DNA of 64,000 bases from Methylorubrum thiocyanatum (GCA_014138645.1 JACJIB010000003.1:704567-768566), one strand, 5' to 3'. Positions 35,952-45,248 are shown, counted from the first letter of the stretch. The notes: generated by a model from the letters alone, not told the origin. Translations and numbers: made by a program.

Positions 35952-37224
35952 TGCGGAGCCGCGAGCGGAGAGCCGGCGGTCTGGCGCGCTGCGCGTCGGC
36001 CTGTTCAACGTCAAGTACAGCCCGAACCTCGGCGACGGACTGCTCTCGGAATGTATCGAGGCCGAGCTCAAGCGGATCGTGCCCGGGCTTTCCGTCGAGG
36101 CCTTCGATCTGGCCGGCCGCACGGACTACGTCGCGGGCGGGCGCCTGCGCGGCACCGCGCTGAGCCTGCTCCAGAGCAGCCCGACCCCCGTGCGCCACGG
36201 CCTCGCCCGCACGCTGCTCGGCCGGTCCTTGAGCCGTCAGCGCCCGGTCTGGCGCGCCCGGCTGGCGGGCATCGATGCGGCGGTGACCGGCGGCGGCAAC
36301 CTGTTCAGCGACGCCGACCTCAATTTCCCCCTGAAGATCGATGCGGCCTGGGGCGAGCTGCGCGCGGCCGGCATCCCGACCGCGGTGTTCGCCGTCGGCG
36401 TGGCCGACAACTGGTCCGAGACCGGGGCCGCCCTGTTCCGGCGCGCGCTCGCGGGCACGCGCATCCTCCATGCCTCGGTGCGCGACGCGCGCTCGGCCGA
36501 GATCTGGAACCGGCGGCTCGGCCCCTCCGGCGCGCCCCGCGCGCAGGTGGTGCACGATCCCGGCCTTCTGGTCGCCCGGCACGTGCCGCAGCTGCGCCGA
36601 CCCGGCACGACGCCGCGGATCGGCCTCGGCCTCACCCATCCGACCACGCTGCGCTACCATTCCGACGAGGCGGCGGTGAGCGAGCGCGATCTGAACGCGT
36701 GGTACGCTGCGCTGGTCCGCGGCTGCTTCGCCCGGGGCTGGACGGTCGACGTCTTCACCAACGGCTCTCCGGAGGACGAGGCCTATCTGCGCCGCCTCCG
36801 CACGATCCTGGCCGAGACCGCCCCGGCGCCGGCCGGCGGCCCGGCCATCACCTTCGCCCCGCGCTTCCGCAACCCGACCGAGCTGGCGGCCTTCGTCTCG
36901 GGGCTCGACCTGCTGATGGCCCACCGCCTGCACGCCAACATCGCGGCCTATTCCTACGGCATCCCGCAGATCGGCTTCACCTGGGACCTCAAGCTCGCGA
37001 GCTTCTTCGATCTCGTCGGGCGCAGCGACTATGTCCGCACCGCGGGCCGCGAGAGGCCCGAGGCCGTGCTGGCGCTGGCCGAGCGCGGCCTGCGCGAGGG
37101 CCTCGACCGCCGCCGCCACGCCGCGATCCTCAACGAGGCGCGGGCGGACGTGGCCGCCCTCGCCGAGGCCCTGACGACGAGCGTCGAAGCACGGGCCGCG
37201 CGGCTGCACGAGGCGCACCCATGA
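35938..37224 (+). CDS. Polysaccharide pyruvyl transferase family protein
   Basis: A 428-residue member of the pyruvyl-transferase family (ExoV/CsaB/WcaK-like), which adds ketal-pyruvate from phosphoenolpyruvate to exopolysaccharide sugars. Recognisable blocks are GLFNVKYSPNLGDGLLSECIEAEL at the start, DAAVTGGGNLFSDADLNFPLK with the glycine-rich motif, and MAHRLHANIAAYSYGIPQIGFTWDLK near the C-terminus. GTG at 35938 is supported by an AGGAGG site 7 bases upstream and overlaps the co-polymerase gene by 14 bases. Pyruvylation would give an acidic polymer, as in succinoglycan. Confidence 0.8.
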   Translation: MHQPSAEPRAESRRSGALRVGLFNVKYSPNLGDGLLSECIEAELKRIVPGLSVEAFDLAGRTDYVAGGRLRGTALSLLQSSPTPVRHGLARTLLGRSLSRQRPVWRARLAGIDAAVTGGGNLFSDADLNFPLKIDAAWGELRAAGIPTAVFAVGVADNWSETGAALFRRALAGTRILHASVRDARSAEIWNRRLGPSGAPRAQVVHDPGLLVARHVPQLRRPGTTPRIGLGLTHPTTLRYHSDEAAVSERDLNAWYAALVRGCFARGWTVDVFTNGSPEDEAYLRRLRTILAETAPAPAGGPAITFAPRFRNPTELAAFVSGLDLLMAHRLHANIAAYSYGIPQIGFTWDLKLASFFDLVGRSDYVRTAGRERPEAVLALAERGLREGLDRRRHAAILNEARADVAALAEALTTSVEARAARLHEAHP

Positions 37225-38516
37225 GCGGCTCTCCCGCAACCGCCGACATCACGCGCGAGGCCGTCCCGGGACCCGCGCCGAGCCGCGTCGTCGTGATCAA
37301 CGACCGCTCCCTCGCCTTCGGAGGCGCCACCGGGCTCGCCCTGCTGAGCGCGCGCCTGCTGCAAGCGCGCGGCATCCCGGTGACCTATCTCGCCGGCGAC
37401 GAGGGCGAGAATCCCGCCCTCGCGGAGGCCGGAATCCCGGTCCATGCCCTCGGAGGCAAGCGGCTCCTCGAGGCGGGGGCGCTGGCGAGCCTGCGCCGCG
37501 GCCTCTACAACCCGGCCACCCTCGACCTCGTCGGCGACCTGATCCGCCGCCACGACGATCCCGGCACGGTCTACCATCTCCACACCTGGAGCCAGATCCT
37601 GTCGCCCGCGGTGTTCCGCGCCCTCGAACCGGTGCGCGAGCGGCTGTTCGTGAGCGCGCACGACTTCTTCCTCACCTGCCCGAACGGGGCCTACGCCCTG
37701 TTCCGGCAGGGCCGGACCTGCCCGCACGTGCCGCTCGGCCTCGCCTGCCTCGCGACCCAGTGCGACCGCCGCAGCTACGCGCACAAGCTCTGGCGGGTGG
37801 CCCGCCAGACGGTCCAGGCTCGCACCCTGCGCTACCGGGACGCGGCGCCGCGCGTCCTTGCCATCCACGCGGCGATGCGCCCGCTCCTGGTCCGCGGCGG
37901 GGTGCCGGATGCGGCGATCACCACCGTCCCGAACCCGATCCATCCCTGGAGCACGACCCGCATCGCGGCCGAGCGCAACCGCGCCTTCGTCTTCGTCGGA
38001 CGGCTCAACGAGGAGAAGGGCCCCGATCTCGCAGCGCGGGCCGCGCGGGCGGCGGGGGTGCCGCTGCTGGTGATCGGCGACGGGCCGCTCCTCGAACGGC
38101 TGCAGCGGGACCATCCCGAGGTCCGGTTCGCCGGCCGCCAGCCGGCCGATGCGGTGGCGCGGCTCGTCCGCGACGCCCGCGCGCTGGTCATGCCCTCGCG
38201 CTATCCGGAGCCCTATGGCCTCGTGGCCGGCGAGGCCCTGTGGAGCGGCCTGCCGGTCATCCTGACCGATCAGGCGCTGCTCGCCGCCGATATCGTGATC
38301 CGCCAAGCCGGCCTCGCCTGCGATCCCCGCGACGAGGCGGCGCTGGCCGGGGCCATGGCGCGGCTGGCGGGCGACGACGCGCTGACCGAGCGGATGAGCC
38401 GCAACGCCTTCAGCCGCACGGCCGACCTTGGCCACAGCACCGAGAGCTGGACCGACGCGCTGCTCGATGCCTACGCCGCCGTCCTAGCGGAGGCGATGCC
38501 GGCGCGGGCAGCCTGA
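37221..38516 (+). CDS. Glycosyltransferase, GT4-like
   Basis: GT-B transferase, 431 residues. It opens SRVVVINDRSLAFGGATGLALLSARLLQARGIPVTYLAGD, then HLHTWSQILSPAVFRALEPVRERLFVSAHDFFLTCPNG. The donor half has AFVFVGRLNEEKGPDLAARAARAAG and MPSRYPEPYGLVAGEALWSGLPVILTDQALLAADIV, the EX7E-like region. The ATG overlaps the pyruvyl-transferase stop (ATGA). This is the last gene of the tightly packed plus-strand run that begins at 33355. Confidence 0.85.
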   Translation: MSGSPATADITREAVPGPAPSRVVVINDRSLAFGGATGLALLSARLLQARGIPVTYLAGDEGENPALAEAGIPVHALGGKRLLEAGALASLRRGLYNPATLDLVGDLIRRHDDPGTVYHLHTWSQILSPAVFRALEPVRERLFVSAHDFFLTCPNGAYALFRQGRTCPHVPLGLACLATQCDRRSYAHKLWRVARQTVQARTLRYRDAAPRVLAIHAAMRPLLVRGGVPDAAITTVPNPIHPWSTTRIAAERNRAFVFVGRLNEEKGPDLAARAARAAGVPLLVIGDGPLLERLQRDHPEVRFAGRQPADAVARLVRDARALVMPSRYPEPYGLVAGEALWSGLPVILTDQALLAADIVIRQAGLACDPRDEAALAGAMARLAGDDALTERMSRNAFSRTADLGHSTESWTDALLDAYAAVLAEAMPARAA

Positions 38517-38849
38517 TCGGCCGCGCCGCGTCCGGCGATCGTCCGACACCCTGGTGGTGCGGGCCCCGTCGACGCGCGGCCAGGACCGTCGGCGGTCCGT
38601 ATCACGCCCCGCTTCCTTGAAAGCAGGGCCCGATCGACGCCAGTCTCTGCTTTCGGCGCGCCAATGCAAGACGGACAGCATTGGGTCATTGCCGCAGAAA
38701 TCCATCCATTTGAATAGAATATACCCCGTTATTTCACATTGAAATGATCAAAAGGGAATGCTTTTTGATACAAAGTCATACGGGTTCCGCATTCCGTTTC
38801 CATAATGGAACCTGTATCGGCAAGACCCATTCAGCCGCGAGGCGCGAAT
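38517..38849. promoter_or_regulatory. AT-rich intergenic region with small inverted repeat; likely promoter
   Basis: About 330 bases, the last ~150 strikingly AT-rich compared with the flanks. ATCAAAA (38747-38753) and TTTTGAT (38763-38769) form a short inverted repeat with a nine-base spacer. No reading frame of note. It probably drives the acetyltransferase gene separately from the upstream operon. Confidence 0.45.
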
Positions 38850-39446
38850 ATGAAATTTGCCGTTGAATTGATGAGATACTTACTCATTGGTGTGGCGAAT
38901 ATCATTCCCAGGTTTCACACGCTGGACTACATCCGGACTTCGCTCCTCCGCATTGCAGGACTGAAGATCGGCCCAGAGACCCGCATATCCGGAAATCTCG
39001 TATTGGAGTTCAGTTTTCGGAAGCCGAGCGTCAAGAACGTCATCGTCGGCAGCGATAGCTTCATCGGCAATTACTGCAGGATTTCGGCTCTGAAATCGAG
39101 AGTATCGATTGGAGATCGGTGCAATATCGGTCCAGGCGTCTCGATTGATACGGCAGGGCACTGGTTCAATCGGGAAGCGAATAAAAGGAACTCCTACCAC
39201 AAGCCCGTTGTCATCCGCGACAATGTCTGGGTCGGCGCCGGATGCATCATCCTGCCGGGCGTCACGATCGGCCAGAATTCCATCGTGGCCGCGGGAGCCG
39301 TCGTGGCCAAGGACGTCCCCGAGGGGGTGCTGGTAGGGGGCGTCCCGGCCAGGGTCATCAAAGCACTTCCCGAATTCGGTTCCGGCCCCAGTCTCGCGCC
39401 GGCCGATGATGGGCAGGCGGGGCTTCTGGTCAAAGGCGCCGGCTGA
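38850..39446 (+). CDS. Hexapeptide-repeat acyltransferase (exopolysaccharide O-acetyltransferase-like)
   Basis: A 198-residue left-handed beta-helix acyltransferase related to WcaF/WcaB and serine acetyltransferases. Imperfect hexapeptide turns run from about residue 55 (VIVGSDSFIGNYCRISALKSRVSIGD) to the C-terminal VWVGAGCIILPGVTIGQNSIVAAGAVVAKDVPEG, with a likely catalytic His in TAGHWFN. An amphipathic N-terminal stretch may associate with the membrane. Start MKFAVEL at 38850 has a GAGGCGCG site; an in-frame ATG 45 bases earlier is less likely. Base composition is visibly lower in GC than its neighbours, hinting at later acquisition. Confidence 0.8.
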   Translation: MKFAVELMRYLLIGVANIIPRFHTLDYIRTSLLRIAGLKIGPETRISGNLVLEFSFRKPSVKNVIVGSDSFIGNYCRISALKSRVSIGDRCNIGPGVSIDTAGHWFNREANKRNSYHKPVVIRDNVWVGAGCIILPGVTIGQNSIVAAGAVVAKDVPEGVLVGGVPARVIKALPEFGSGPSLAPADDGQAGLLVKGAG

Positions 39447-39506
39447 TGTCGGGCCCTGGACACTTGGCGGAGCCAAATCCCTGGGGCCGCCGCCCCGCCC
39501 GCGCCG

Positions 39507-40373
39507 TCAATGCCCTGGGCAGCGCGCCGCCCGGCCCTCGGGATCGGGGGCATAGACGTGCACATAGTCGACGAGGAGCACCGAGGGGTTGGGCGTCCTG
39601 TCGATCGGGAAGCCCGAGCCGAGGGCGAGGTTGACCAGGGGGAACAGCGGCTTGTCGAGTTCCGGCGGGGTCGGTCGCCGCCAGACCGGCTTGCGGTCGA
39701 GATAGTAGGTGATGGTCTCGGGCGTCACCCGCACGCCATAGGTATGGAAGTCGTCGAGGAGCGAACCGGCCAGCACCGGGATCTTCTGCACCGTGTTCGT
39801 GGTGCGCTTCTTGTCCTCGCCCTTGTACCAGACGTGCAGGGCCGCCGAGTAGGCCGCATCCGAATGGCCGTAATACTCGATCACGTCGATCTCGATACTC
39901 GGGGTCTTGTCGGTGTTCGGGCGCTTCGTCCCGAGCCAGAAGGCGGGCCAGGTGCCCGGTCCCGGCGGAAGGCGCATGCGGGCCTCGAAGTAGCCGTAGC
40001 GCAGGCCGAACCCCGCACCCGTCCCGTCCGAGGCGGCGAGCAGGCCGGAGCGCCACTTGCCGGCCTCGTCCCGCCGGGCGGTAATGTGGAGGATGCCGTC
40101 CTTGATCGAGAAGGGGCCGGCCGGCGCGTCGTCGACGAAGCGGGCATCGCCGAAATCGCCGTTCCAGGGCGTGTGCGAGATCCAGCGCGCGGCGTTCAGC
40201 ACCCGCGGGGCGACGCTGAGGCGGTCGAACTCCTCCATGAAGGCCGGCTTGTAGGCGCACAGGTCGAGCGCCTCGTCAGTTGCGGCGGCGGGGGAGGGGC
40301 CCAGCGGGCTGGCGGCCAGCGCAGACAGGAGGAGGGCGGCGCGCAGGGCCGGCGGCAGGATCGGAGCCTTCAT
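39507..40373 (-). CDS. Secreted GH16 endo-glycanase (ExoK-like)
   Basis: Glycoside hydrolase family 16 beta-glucanase, 288 residues. Signal peptide (LRAALLLSALAASPLG...AAA) then the jelly-roll domain with the catalytic motif EIDVIEYYGHSD near residue 160 (the E-x-D-x-x-E pattern of GH16). WPAFWLGTKRPN and GFPIDRTPNPSVLLVDYVHVYA are conserved strand blocks. ExoK-type enzymes cut nascent exopolysaccharide to lower its size. It follows a glycosyltransferase gene in the same direction with an ATGA overlap, so depolymerase and transferase are coupled. A second GH16 enzyme with RTX repeats is at 45249-46709. Confidence 0.88.
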   Translation of the reverse strand: MKAPILPPALRAALLLSALAASPLGPSPAAATDEALDLCAYKPAFMEEFDRLSVAPRVLNAARWISHTPWNGDFGDARFVDDAPAGPFSIKDGILHITARRDEAGKWRSGLLAASDGTGAGFGLRYGYFEARMRLPPGPGTWPAFWLGTKRPNTDKTPSIEIDVIEYYGHSDAAYSAALHVWYKGEDKKRTTNTVQKIPVLAGSLLDDFHTYGVRVTPETITYYLDRKPVWRRPTPPELDKPLFPLVNLALGSGFPIDRTPNPSVLLVDYVHVYAPDPEGRAARCPGH

Positions 40374-41518
40374 CGATTAAGCATCTCCCGACTGATGTCG
40401 ACATGGCGGCGGATGTAGCTTTCGGCCCCGATCCCGGCCTCGATCATGCGCGCCTGCGCCCGTACGGCGCGGAGGCGGGCCGCCTCGGGATCGGCCGCAA
40501 TCTCCAGGAGCGCCGCCCGGAGCGCGGCCGGATCGCCCGGTGGCACGTAGCGGACGGCATCGGCGCCGAAATAGTCCTCGAGCCCGCCGGTGGCGGTCGC
40601 CACCACGGGCAGGCCGGCGAGCACGGCTTCCTGAATCACCGTGATACCGCTGGCATGGCGGTTGGGCTTCAGCGGCACGCAGACCACGCTGGCCTCGGCG
40701 AACTGCGCCGCGAGTTCGGCCTGGCTGCGGGCCTGCCCGATCCGCAGGTTCGGACGCCCACGGGCGAGCCGGCGCGGCGCCGTGCCCGAGAGGATGATCG
40801 CCGAGGCCTCCTTCAGCCCGTCGAGGGCCGCGACGAGGCAGGCCCAGTCCCGGTCCCGGTCGCTGCCGACCGCCAGGATGCGCAGCGGATGGCCCGGCCG
40901 CCGGACCGGCGCCGCGACGCGCTCGGAGGGAATCCCGAACGGCACGTGCAGCACCCGCTTGCCGGGAAACAGCGTGCGGGCGACCGCGAGGTTCTCGGTG
41001 GAATGGACGGTGAGCACGTCCACGTCCCGGATCAGGCGGCGGTACAGCATCCGGTGGAGCGGGCCGAGGCGCGCCCAGCGGTCGAACAGCCAGACGCTCT
41101 GCCCGATCAGCTTCGGCCGCCGCCTCCGGACGGCGAGGGCCGCGGCCACCGCGAGGAACTGCGATTCGGTGTGCGTCCAGACCACGTCGGCGGCCGTCAG
41201 CGCCGGGCCCTGGCGCAGGGCATGCAGCAGGTCGAACCCGAGAAGAACGCGCAGGCCCAACCGCAGGAACCGGGCCGCCGGATTCTCCGGATGCGCCCGC
41301 GAGAAGGCGAGCGTACAGCCCATCCGCTCGGCACGCCCATACCCGTAGGGCGTCTCGTCATTGACACCGACCAGGGTGCCCGCCTGCCAGGACCGGCGCC
41401 ACGCCGCCGCGTCCTTGTCGGTCGCCAAGTGGACGAAGACGCGCAGCGGGCCGCCACCACGGGCTCTCCCGGCGCGATCGGCTCCGGCAACGCGGGGTTC
41501 CTGCGCATCCACCTGCAA
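40370..41518 (-). CDS. Glycosyltransferase, GT1/GT4-like
   Basis: A ~380-residue GT-B transferase. Recognisable are LRVFVHLATDKDAAAWRRSW at the N-terminus, LIGQSVWLFDRWARLGPLH, VLTVHSTENLAVARTLFPGKRVLHVPFGIP and the donor-site segment VCVPLKPNRHASGITVIQEAVLAGLPVVATATGGLEDYFG with the EX7E-like spacing. The N-terminal start is uncertain: TTG at 41518 is the longest option and GTG alternatives exist just downstream; no ribosome site decides. Divergent to the flippase gene, with 355 bases between them. Confidence 0.78.
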   Translation of the reverse strand: MQVDAQEPRVAGADRAGRARGGGPLRVFVHLATDKDAAAWRRSWQAGTLVGVNDETPYGYGRAERMGCTLAFSRAHPENPAARFLRLGLRVLLGFDLLHALRQGPALTAADVVWTHTESQFLAVAAALAVRRRRPKLIGQSVWLFDRWARLGPLHRMLYRRLIRDVDVLTVHSTENLAVARTLFPGKRVLHVPFGIPSERVAAPVRRPGHPLRILAVGSDRDRDWACLVAALDGLKEASAIILSGTAPRRLARGRPNLRIGQARSQAELAAQFAEASVVCVPLKPNRHASGITVIQEAVLAGLPVVATATGGLEDYFGADAVRYVPPGDPAALRAALLEIAADPEAARLRAVRAQARMIEAGIGAESYIRRHVDISREMLNR

Positions 41519-41873
41519 CGGCGCACCTGCCTGACGCGCACGGTCCCTGCAGGTATCCGTGCCCGGAACGGGACACGCTCACCCGCAAAATCGTCCGCGG
41601 ACCGCCCGCGGCCGGACTCGTGCATGGATTTTGCAACGCATCATCGGCGGGAAGAAGCGTGGATGCAAGGCATGCCGGACAAGATGCGCCTCTGATGAAC
41701 AATCGTTGATCTGTCAGCCATGCACCCGGTCTTTCGGCGCAGCGGCATATTGTGTAGGTCTTGGCTTTGCGGCGCCGCACAGAACTGATTTCGCCGAATC
41801 GACTGCTGTTCCGCGCGGCCTCGAACGGCTTCGCGCATCGAGAAACCTTGGTTCGGCGGGGGTGCGCTTCAGA
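41519..41873. other. Divergent promoter region between glycosyltransferase and flippase genes
   Basis: About 355 bases between divergent genes. The frame of the flippase stays open through much of it but the translation has no family similarity and contains Cys/Arg runs. The stretch 41700-41800 is moderately AT-rich and probably holds both promoters. No clear palindrome was seen. Confidence 0.4.
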
Positions 41874-43481
41874 ATGAAGGAAGAGAACGAGCATCTCCGA
41901 GATCAAGGCGCTGCGTCCGACCTGGACCGGGCCCTGCCGCCGGAGGCGGCCGTCCCGCTTCCGGAGCCTGCGGCCCAGCCGATGCCGGATCCGACCCTGA
42001 TCGCGGCGCAGGTACAGGGATCGGCCGAAGGATCGGCACAACCGTCACCGGGCAGCGGCTCCCGCACACTCGCGGTGAACGTGCTGGCCGGGGGCGGCGC
42101 GAACCTCGTGAAGATCGGCCTGCAACTGGTGATGCTGCCGCTGATGGCGCACCTGCTCGGCCCGGCCGAGTTCGGCGTCTACGCCCTGGCGCTTCCCACG
42201 GTCGCCTTCTTCATGACCCTGGCCGATGGCGGCCTCGGCGCCTCCCTCGCCCGCGAGCCGACGCAGTCGCGCGAGATCTGGTCGACCGCCTTCTGGCTGG
42301 TCCTGATGGTCGGGGCCGGCCTCACGCTCATCGTGGCCGGCTGGGGGGTGATCCTGGCGCAGTTGTCGCGCGAACCGCGGGTCGCGGACGTGATGGGACT
42401 GCTCTCGGTGAGCTTCCTCTTCGTCACCGTCTCGGTGCTGCCCTACGCCCGTCTGACGCGGGAACGCCGGCTCGCGGCGATCTCGGGGGCGGATCTCGCC
42501 GGCAACCTGATCGGCGCAGCGGTCGCCGTCATGCTCGCCCTGGGCGGCGCGGGCGCGATGAGCCTCGCCGCACAATACGTCATCCTCTATCTCGTGCGCG
42601 GGAGCGTCCTGAACCTCCTCGCCTTCGTGCGCCCGAGCCTCGTCTTCCGGCCCGCGATGCTCAAGGCGCATGTCTCCACCGGCAGCGCGCTGGTCGCCAG
42701 CCGGCTCGTCGACTTCGCCGGCCGGCTCGTGGAAAACCTCGTCTTCGGCCGCAACTTCGGTCCGGCGGCGCTCGGCACCTTCACCTTCGCCAACCAAGTG
42801 CCGCGCTTCGTCTGCGAGGCGGCCTCGGGCCCGCTCTGGGGCGCCCTCTACGCCCACGCCCTGCGCGAAGACGATGCGCATCTCGCGCGCCTGCACGCCA
42901 AGCTCGTGCACATCCTCAGCCTGCTCCTGGCGCCGGTGGCCTTCCTCACGGCCGCCGTCGTGCCCGGACTGATCCTGCGGATCCTTGGGCCGGCATGGAG
43001 CGACGCCGCGACGATCCTGAGCATCCTGATCCCGTTCTACGCGCTGAACGCGGTGGCGCATCAGAGCGGAGCCCTCCTGCTCGCCAAGGGTTCGGGCTGG
43101 ACGCTGTTTCGCCTCTCGCTCCTCCTCGTCGTCGCGCGAGTCGCCGCGGTGCTGCCCGGCCCCTGGCTCGGCCCCTTCGGCGTCGCCTGGGGCATCGGCG
43201 TCGCGCAGGTTCTCTTCGCCGGACTGATGCTGCGGGCGCCCGGCCGGATCGGCCTGTCGCCGACCGGGCCGCTGCTGCGCGGAATGCTGGCGCCGACGCT
43301 GGCCGGGATCGCCGCCGGCCTCGCCTGCCACGTCATCGTGCAGGGTGCCCCCACGGAGATCCCGCGCATCGCCCTCGGGCTCGTCGCCGGCCTCGTCGGC
43401 TACCTCGTCGTCCTGTTCCTGCTCGAAGGCTCACGCCTGCGGGAGGATCTCGGCGGCCTCCGCCGCCTGATGCGCCGATGA
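41874..43481 (+). CDS. Polysaccharide flippase (Wzx/MATE-like)
   Basis: A 535-residue integral membrane protein with about 12-14 hydrophobic segments in the pattern of the MOP superfamily (Wzx/ExoT). It starts with ~60 residues of disordered Pro/Ala/Asp/Glu-rich sequence, unusual for the family, then TLAVNVLAGGGANLVKIGLQLVMLPLMAHLLGPAEFGVYALALP, the typical first helices. Function: flipping lipid-linked repeat units from cytoplasmic to periplasmic face. The ATG at 41874 lies shortly before the methionine-rich N-terminus (MKEENEHL). The next gene, a methyltransferase, begins 145 bases later. Confidence 0.82.
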   Translation: MKEENEHLRDQGAASDLDRALPPEAAVPLPEPAAQPMPDPTLIAAQVQGSAEGSAQPSPGSGSRTLAVNVLAGGGANLVKIGLQLVMLPLMAHLLGPAEFGVYALALPTVAFFMTLADGGLGASLAREPTQSREIWSTAFWLVLMVGAGLTLIVAGWGVILAQLSREPRVADVMGLLSVSFLFVTVSVLPYARLTRERRLAAISGADLAGNLIGAAVAVMLALGGAGAMSLAAQYVILYLVRGSVLNLLAFVRPSLVFRPAMLKAHVSTGSALVASRLVDFAGRLVENLVFGRNFGPAALGTFTFANQVPRFVCEAASGPLWGALYAHALREDDAHLARLHAKLVHILSLLLAPVAFLTAAVVPGLILRILGPAWSDAATILSILIPFYALNAVAHQSGALLLAKGSGWTLFRLSLLLVVARVAAVLPGPWLGPFGVAWGIGVAQVLFAGLMLRAPGRIGLSPTGPLLRGMLAPTLAGIAAGLACHVIVQGAPTEIPRIALGLVAGLVGYLVVLFLLEGSRLREDLGGLRRLMRR

Positions 43482-43626
43482 GGGACCGGACAGGCCGGGC
43501 CGCGCGCGGGCGGGATCGCCCATGGCCCGGGCGGGATGCCGCCGCGGGTGTCGCACCAGGATTCGGAGGCCGGTTCCGCCTCGGCGGACGGGCTCGGCCT
43601 CAAACCGCCACGGGGACGCATCAGGG

Positions 43627-44268
43627 ATGATCATCGCAGGCCTTCTCGACGCGATCTGGCAGAGGCCAGCCTTGTGGGAAAAGCTGCGCGGGATGCTTCG
43701 CAGCGTCGGCTACGACACCACCGACTGGGTCCGCTCGGCGATGTACCGCGACTGCTTCGCCTTCATCCACACGCTCGGGCCGGAGCGGCTCGACGTGCTG
43801 GAGATTTCCGGCGGCAACCAGTGGACGCGCGACTTCGCCTTCAAGAGCTACGAGAACACCGAGTATCCGGGCTTCGACATCTGCGCCGAGACGCTGCCGC
43901 GCCAGTTCGACCTGATCATTGCCGATCAGGTGTTCGAACACCTGCCCTGGCCCTACCGGGCCGGACGGAACGTCTGGTCCATGCTCAAGCCGGGTGGGCA
44001 CCTCGTCATCGCGACGCCCTTCCTCGTGCGCGTCCACCGGGTGCCGATCGACTGCTCGCGCTGGACCCCGGACGGGCTGAGCTACCTCCTGCAGGAATGC
44101 GGCTTCGCCGCGCAGGACATCCGTGCCCAGGCCTGGGGGAACCGTGCCTGCCTGGTGGGCAATCTCCGCTCATGGCGCAAGCGCGGCTTTTTCGGCTCGC
44201 TCGCCAACGAGCCGGATTATCCCGTCATGGTCTGGGCGTTCGCGCGCAAGTCGCCGGACGCCACCTAG
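43627..44268 (+). CDS. SAM-dependent methyltransferase (type 11-like)
   Basis: A 213-residue Rossmann methyltransferase. Motif I-like sequence is LDVLEISGGNQWTRDFAF, the acidic motif II is FDICAETL and the post-I block FDLIIADQVFEHLPWPYRAGRNVWSMLKPGGHLVIATPFLVRVH matches the Methyltransf_11/23 pattern. Its role in the cluster is probably methylation of a sugar, lipid intermediate or a non-sugar substituent; the acceptor cannot be inferred. ATG at 43627 follows an AGGGATG context; no strong ribosome site. Confidence 0.75.
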   Translation: MIIAGLLDAIWQRPALWEKLRGMLRSVGYDTTDWVRSAMYRDCFAFIHTLGPERLDVLEISGGNQWTRDFAFKSYENTEYPGFDICAETLPRQFDLIIADQVFEHLPWPYRAGRNVWSMLKPGGHLVIATPFLVRVHRVPIDCSRWTPDGLSYLLQECGFAAQDIRAQAWGNRACLVGNLRSWRKRGFFGSLANEPDYPVMVWAFARKSPDAT

Positions 44269-44401
44269 AGCCGCAACCGACCCGACTGCACCGGGCCGAC
44301 GTCTCGAGGTCCTCGTTTTGACGCGCAGTCTCTCGGCGAACCGGTGACCTCTTCGTCACAAGGCGCTCTGCCCGGCGAACGCAGCCTGCCGGGTGCGGTC
44401 G

Positions 44402-44704
44402 TCAGTCGTGATGGATGTGGAGGTCGGCCTTCTCGACCCGGCGCATATCCTTCTTGAACAGGAGACGCGCGGTGTGCCGGATCAGCACGAGCCCGACGAG
44501 ACCGCAGAAGTAGCCCACCTGCAGCGCCACGAACCCGCCAAGCAGCATTCCCGCGCTGAAGCTTTCACTGCCGGTGAGGGCGCCCGTCAGAGCGAGGAGG
44601 GCGACGATCCCTACGGCCGTCAGGGTGAAGCCGATCACGGAGACGTATCGGGCGCAGACGCCGCCGAAGAGGGCAAAAACTGCCCACATCGTGATCGTTC
44701 CCAT
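44402..44704 (-). CDS. Small two- to three-helix membrane protein in EPS cluster
   Basis: A 100-residue protein with three hydrophobic segments (TMWAVFALFGGVCARYVSVIGF, VGIVALLALTGAL, and AGMLLGGFVALQVGYFCGLVGLVLI) and a basic C-terminus ending in HIHHD. The start at 44704 is set because GGAGAAG lies shortly upstream; a longer frame adds a basic N-terminus without signal. Such small membrane proteins occur next to exopolysaccharide genes in methylobacteria-like genomes but I cannot assign a function. Opposite orientation to the methyltransferase. Confidence 0.55.
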   Translation of the reverse strand: MGTITMWAVFALFGGVCARYVSVIGFTLTAVGIVALLALTGALTGSESFSAGMLLGGFVALQVGYFCGLVGLVLIRHTARLLFKKDMRRVEKADLHIHHD

Positions 44705-44973
44705 CAATCTTCTCCGTATCCCGGCGTATCCCGGCCGCGGCCCAAACGCCACGATGCCGACCGACGACAGCGGACGGTCCGATGACTATGCCCGATGGCG
44801 CCGTGATGATGCCGGCCACCGATGAATAAATCTTTCTCGCGCCGAAGCGACTGCGCTTTGGGGGTGACGGGGAACAGATACAGGAGATCTGTCTTCGCGG
44901 CGAGCGCTTGTGGCGGACCGGAACGTTCGGTCTGATTCGGCCTCAGCGAAAAACGCCGCCATGCCGCGAAAGT

Positions 44974-45159
44974 TCAGGGCCGGGGGGCGGGATGGACGAT
45001 GAGGCGGATCAGTCCGTCGGCGAGAGCTTGGCAGAGGCGATACGGCAAGCCGTAGAGGTCGACCGCGCCGACGAACAGGAGCGCCACCGCCTTCAGCAGC
45101 AGGCCCGGCTCCTCTTCAGGCTCGGCGTGGTCGTACCAGAGCGGGTCGCGATCCTGCAT
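44974..45159 (-). CDS. Hypothetical 61-residue protein with one hydrophobic helix
   Basis: Acidic N-terminus (MQDRDPLWYDHAEPEEEP) followed by an amphipathic or membrane helix (LLLKAVALLFVGAVDLYGLPYR) and a second hydrophobic stretch (LADGLIRLIVHP). ATG 45159 is favoured over an upstream GTG because GAGGAA lies 8 bases before it. It is not similar to a family I know. It precedes the RTX glycanase gene's 3' end; a role in export or regulation is unproven. Confidence 0.45.
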   Translation of the reverse strand: MQDRDPLWYDHAEPEEEPGLLLKAVALLFVGAVDLYGLPYRLCQALADGLIRLIVHPAPRP

Positions 45160-45248
45160 GAAAGGATTCCTCACCCGACGTCGATCGACCGAGCGTCGTA
45201 AAGGATTCCTTTACCATGAACCGTGCCAACCGGTCATCGGCGCGGCGA

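Noticed and set aside
36051-37220. Large in-frame extension upstream of the third glycosyltransferase
   Set aside because: It overlaps the pyruvyl-transferase gene in another frame and is Arg/Pro/Gly-rich without domain; the real start is ATG 37221.
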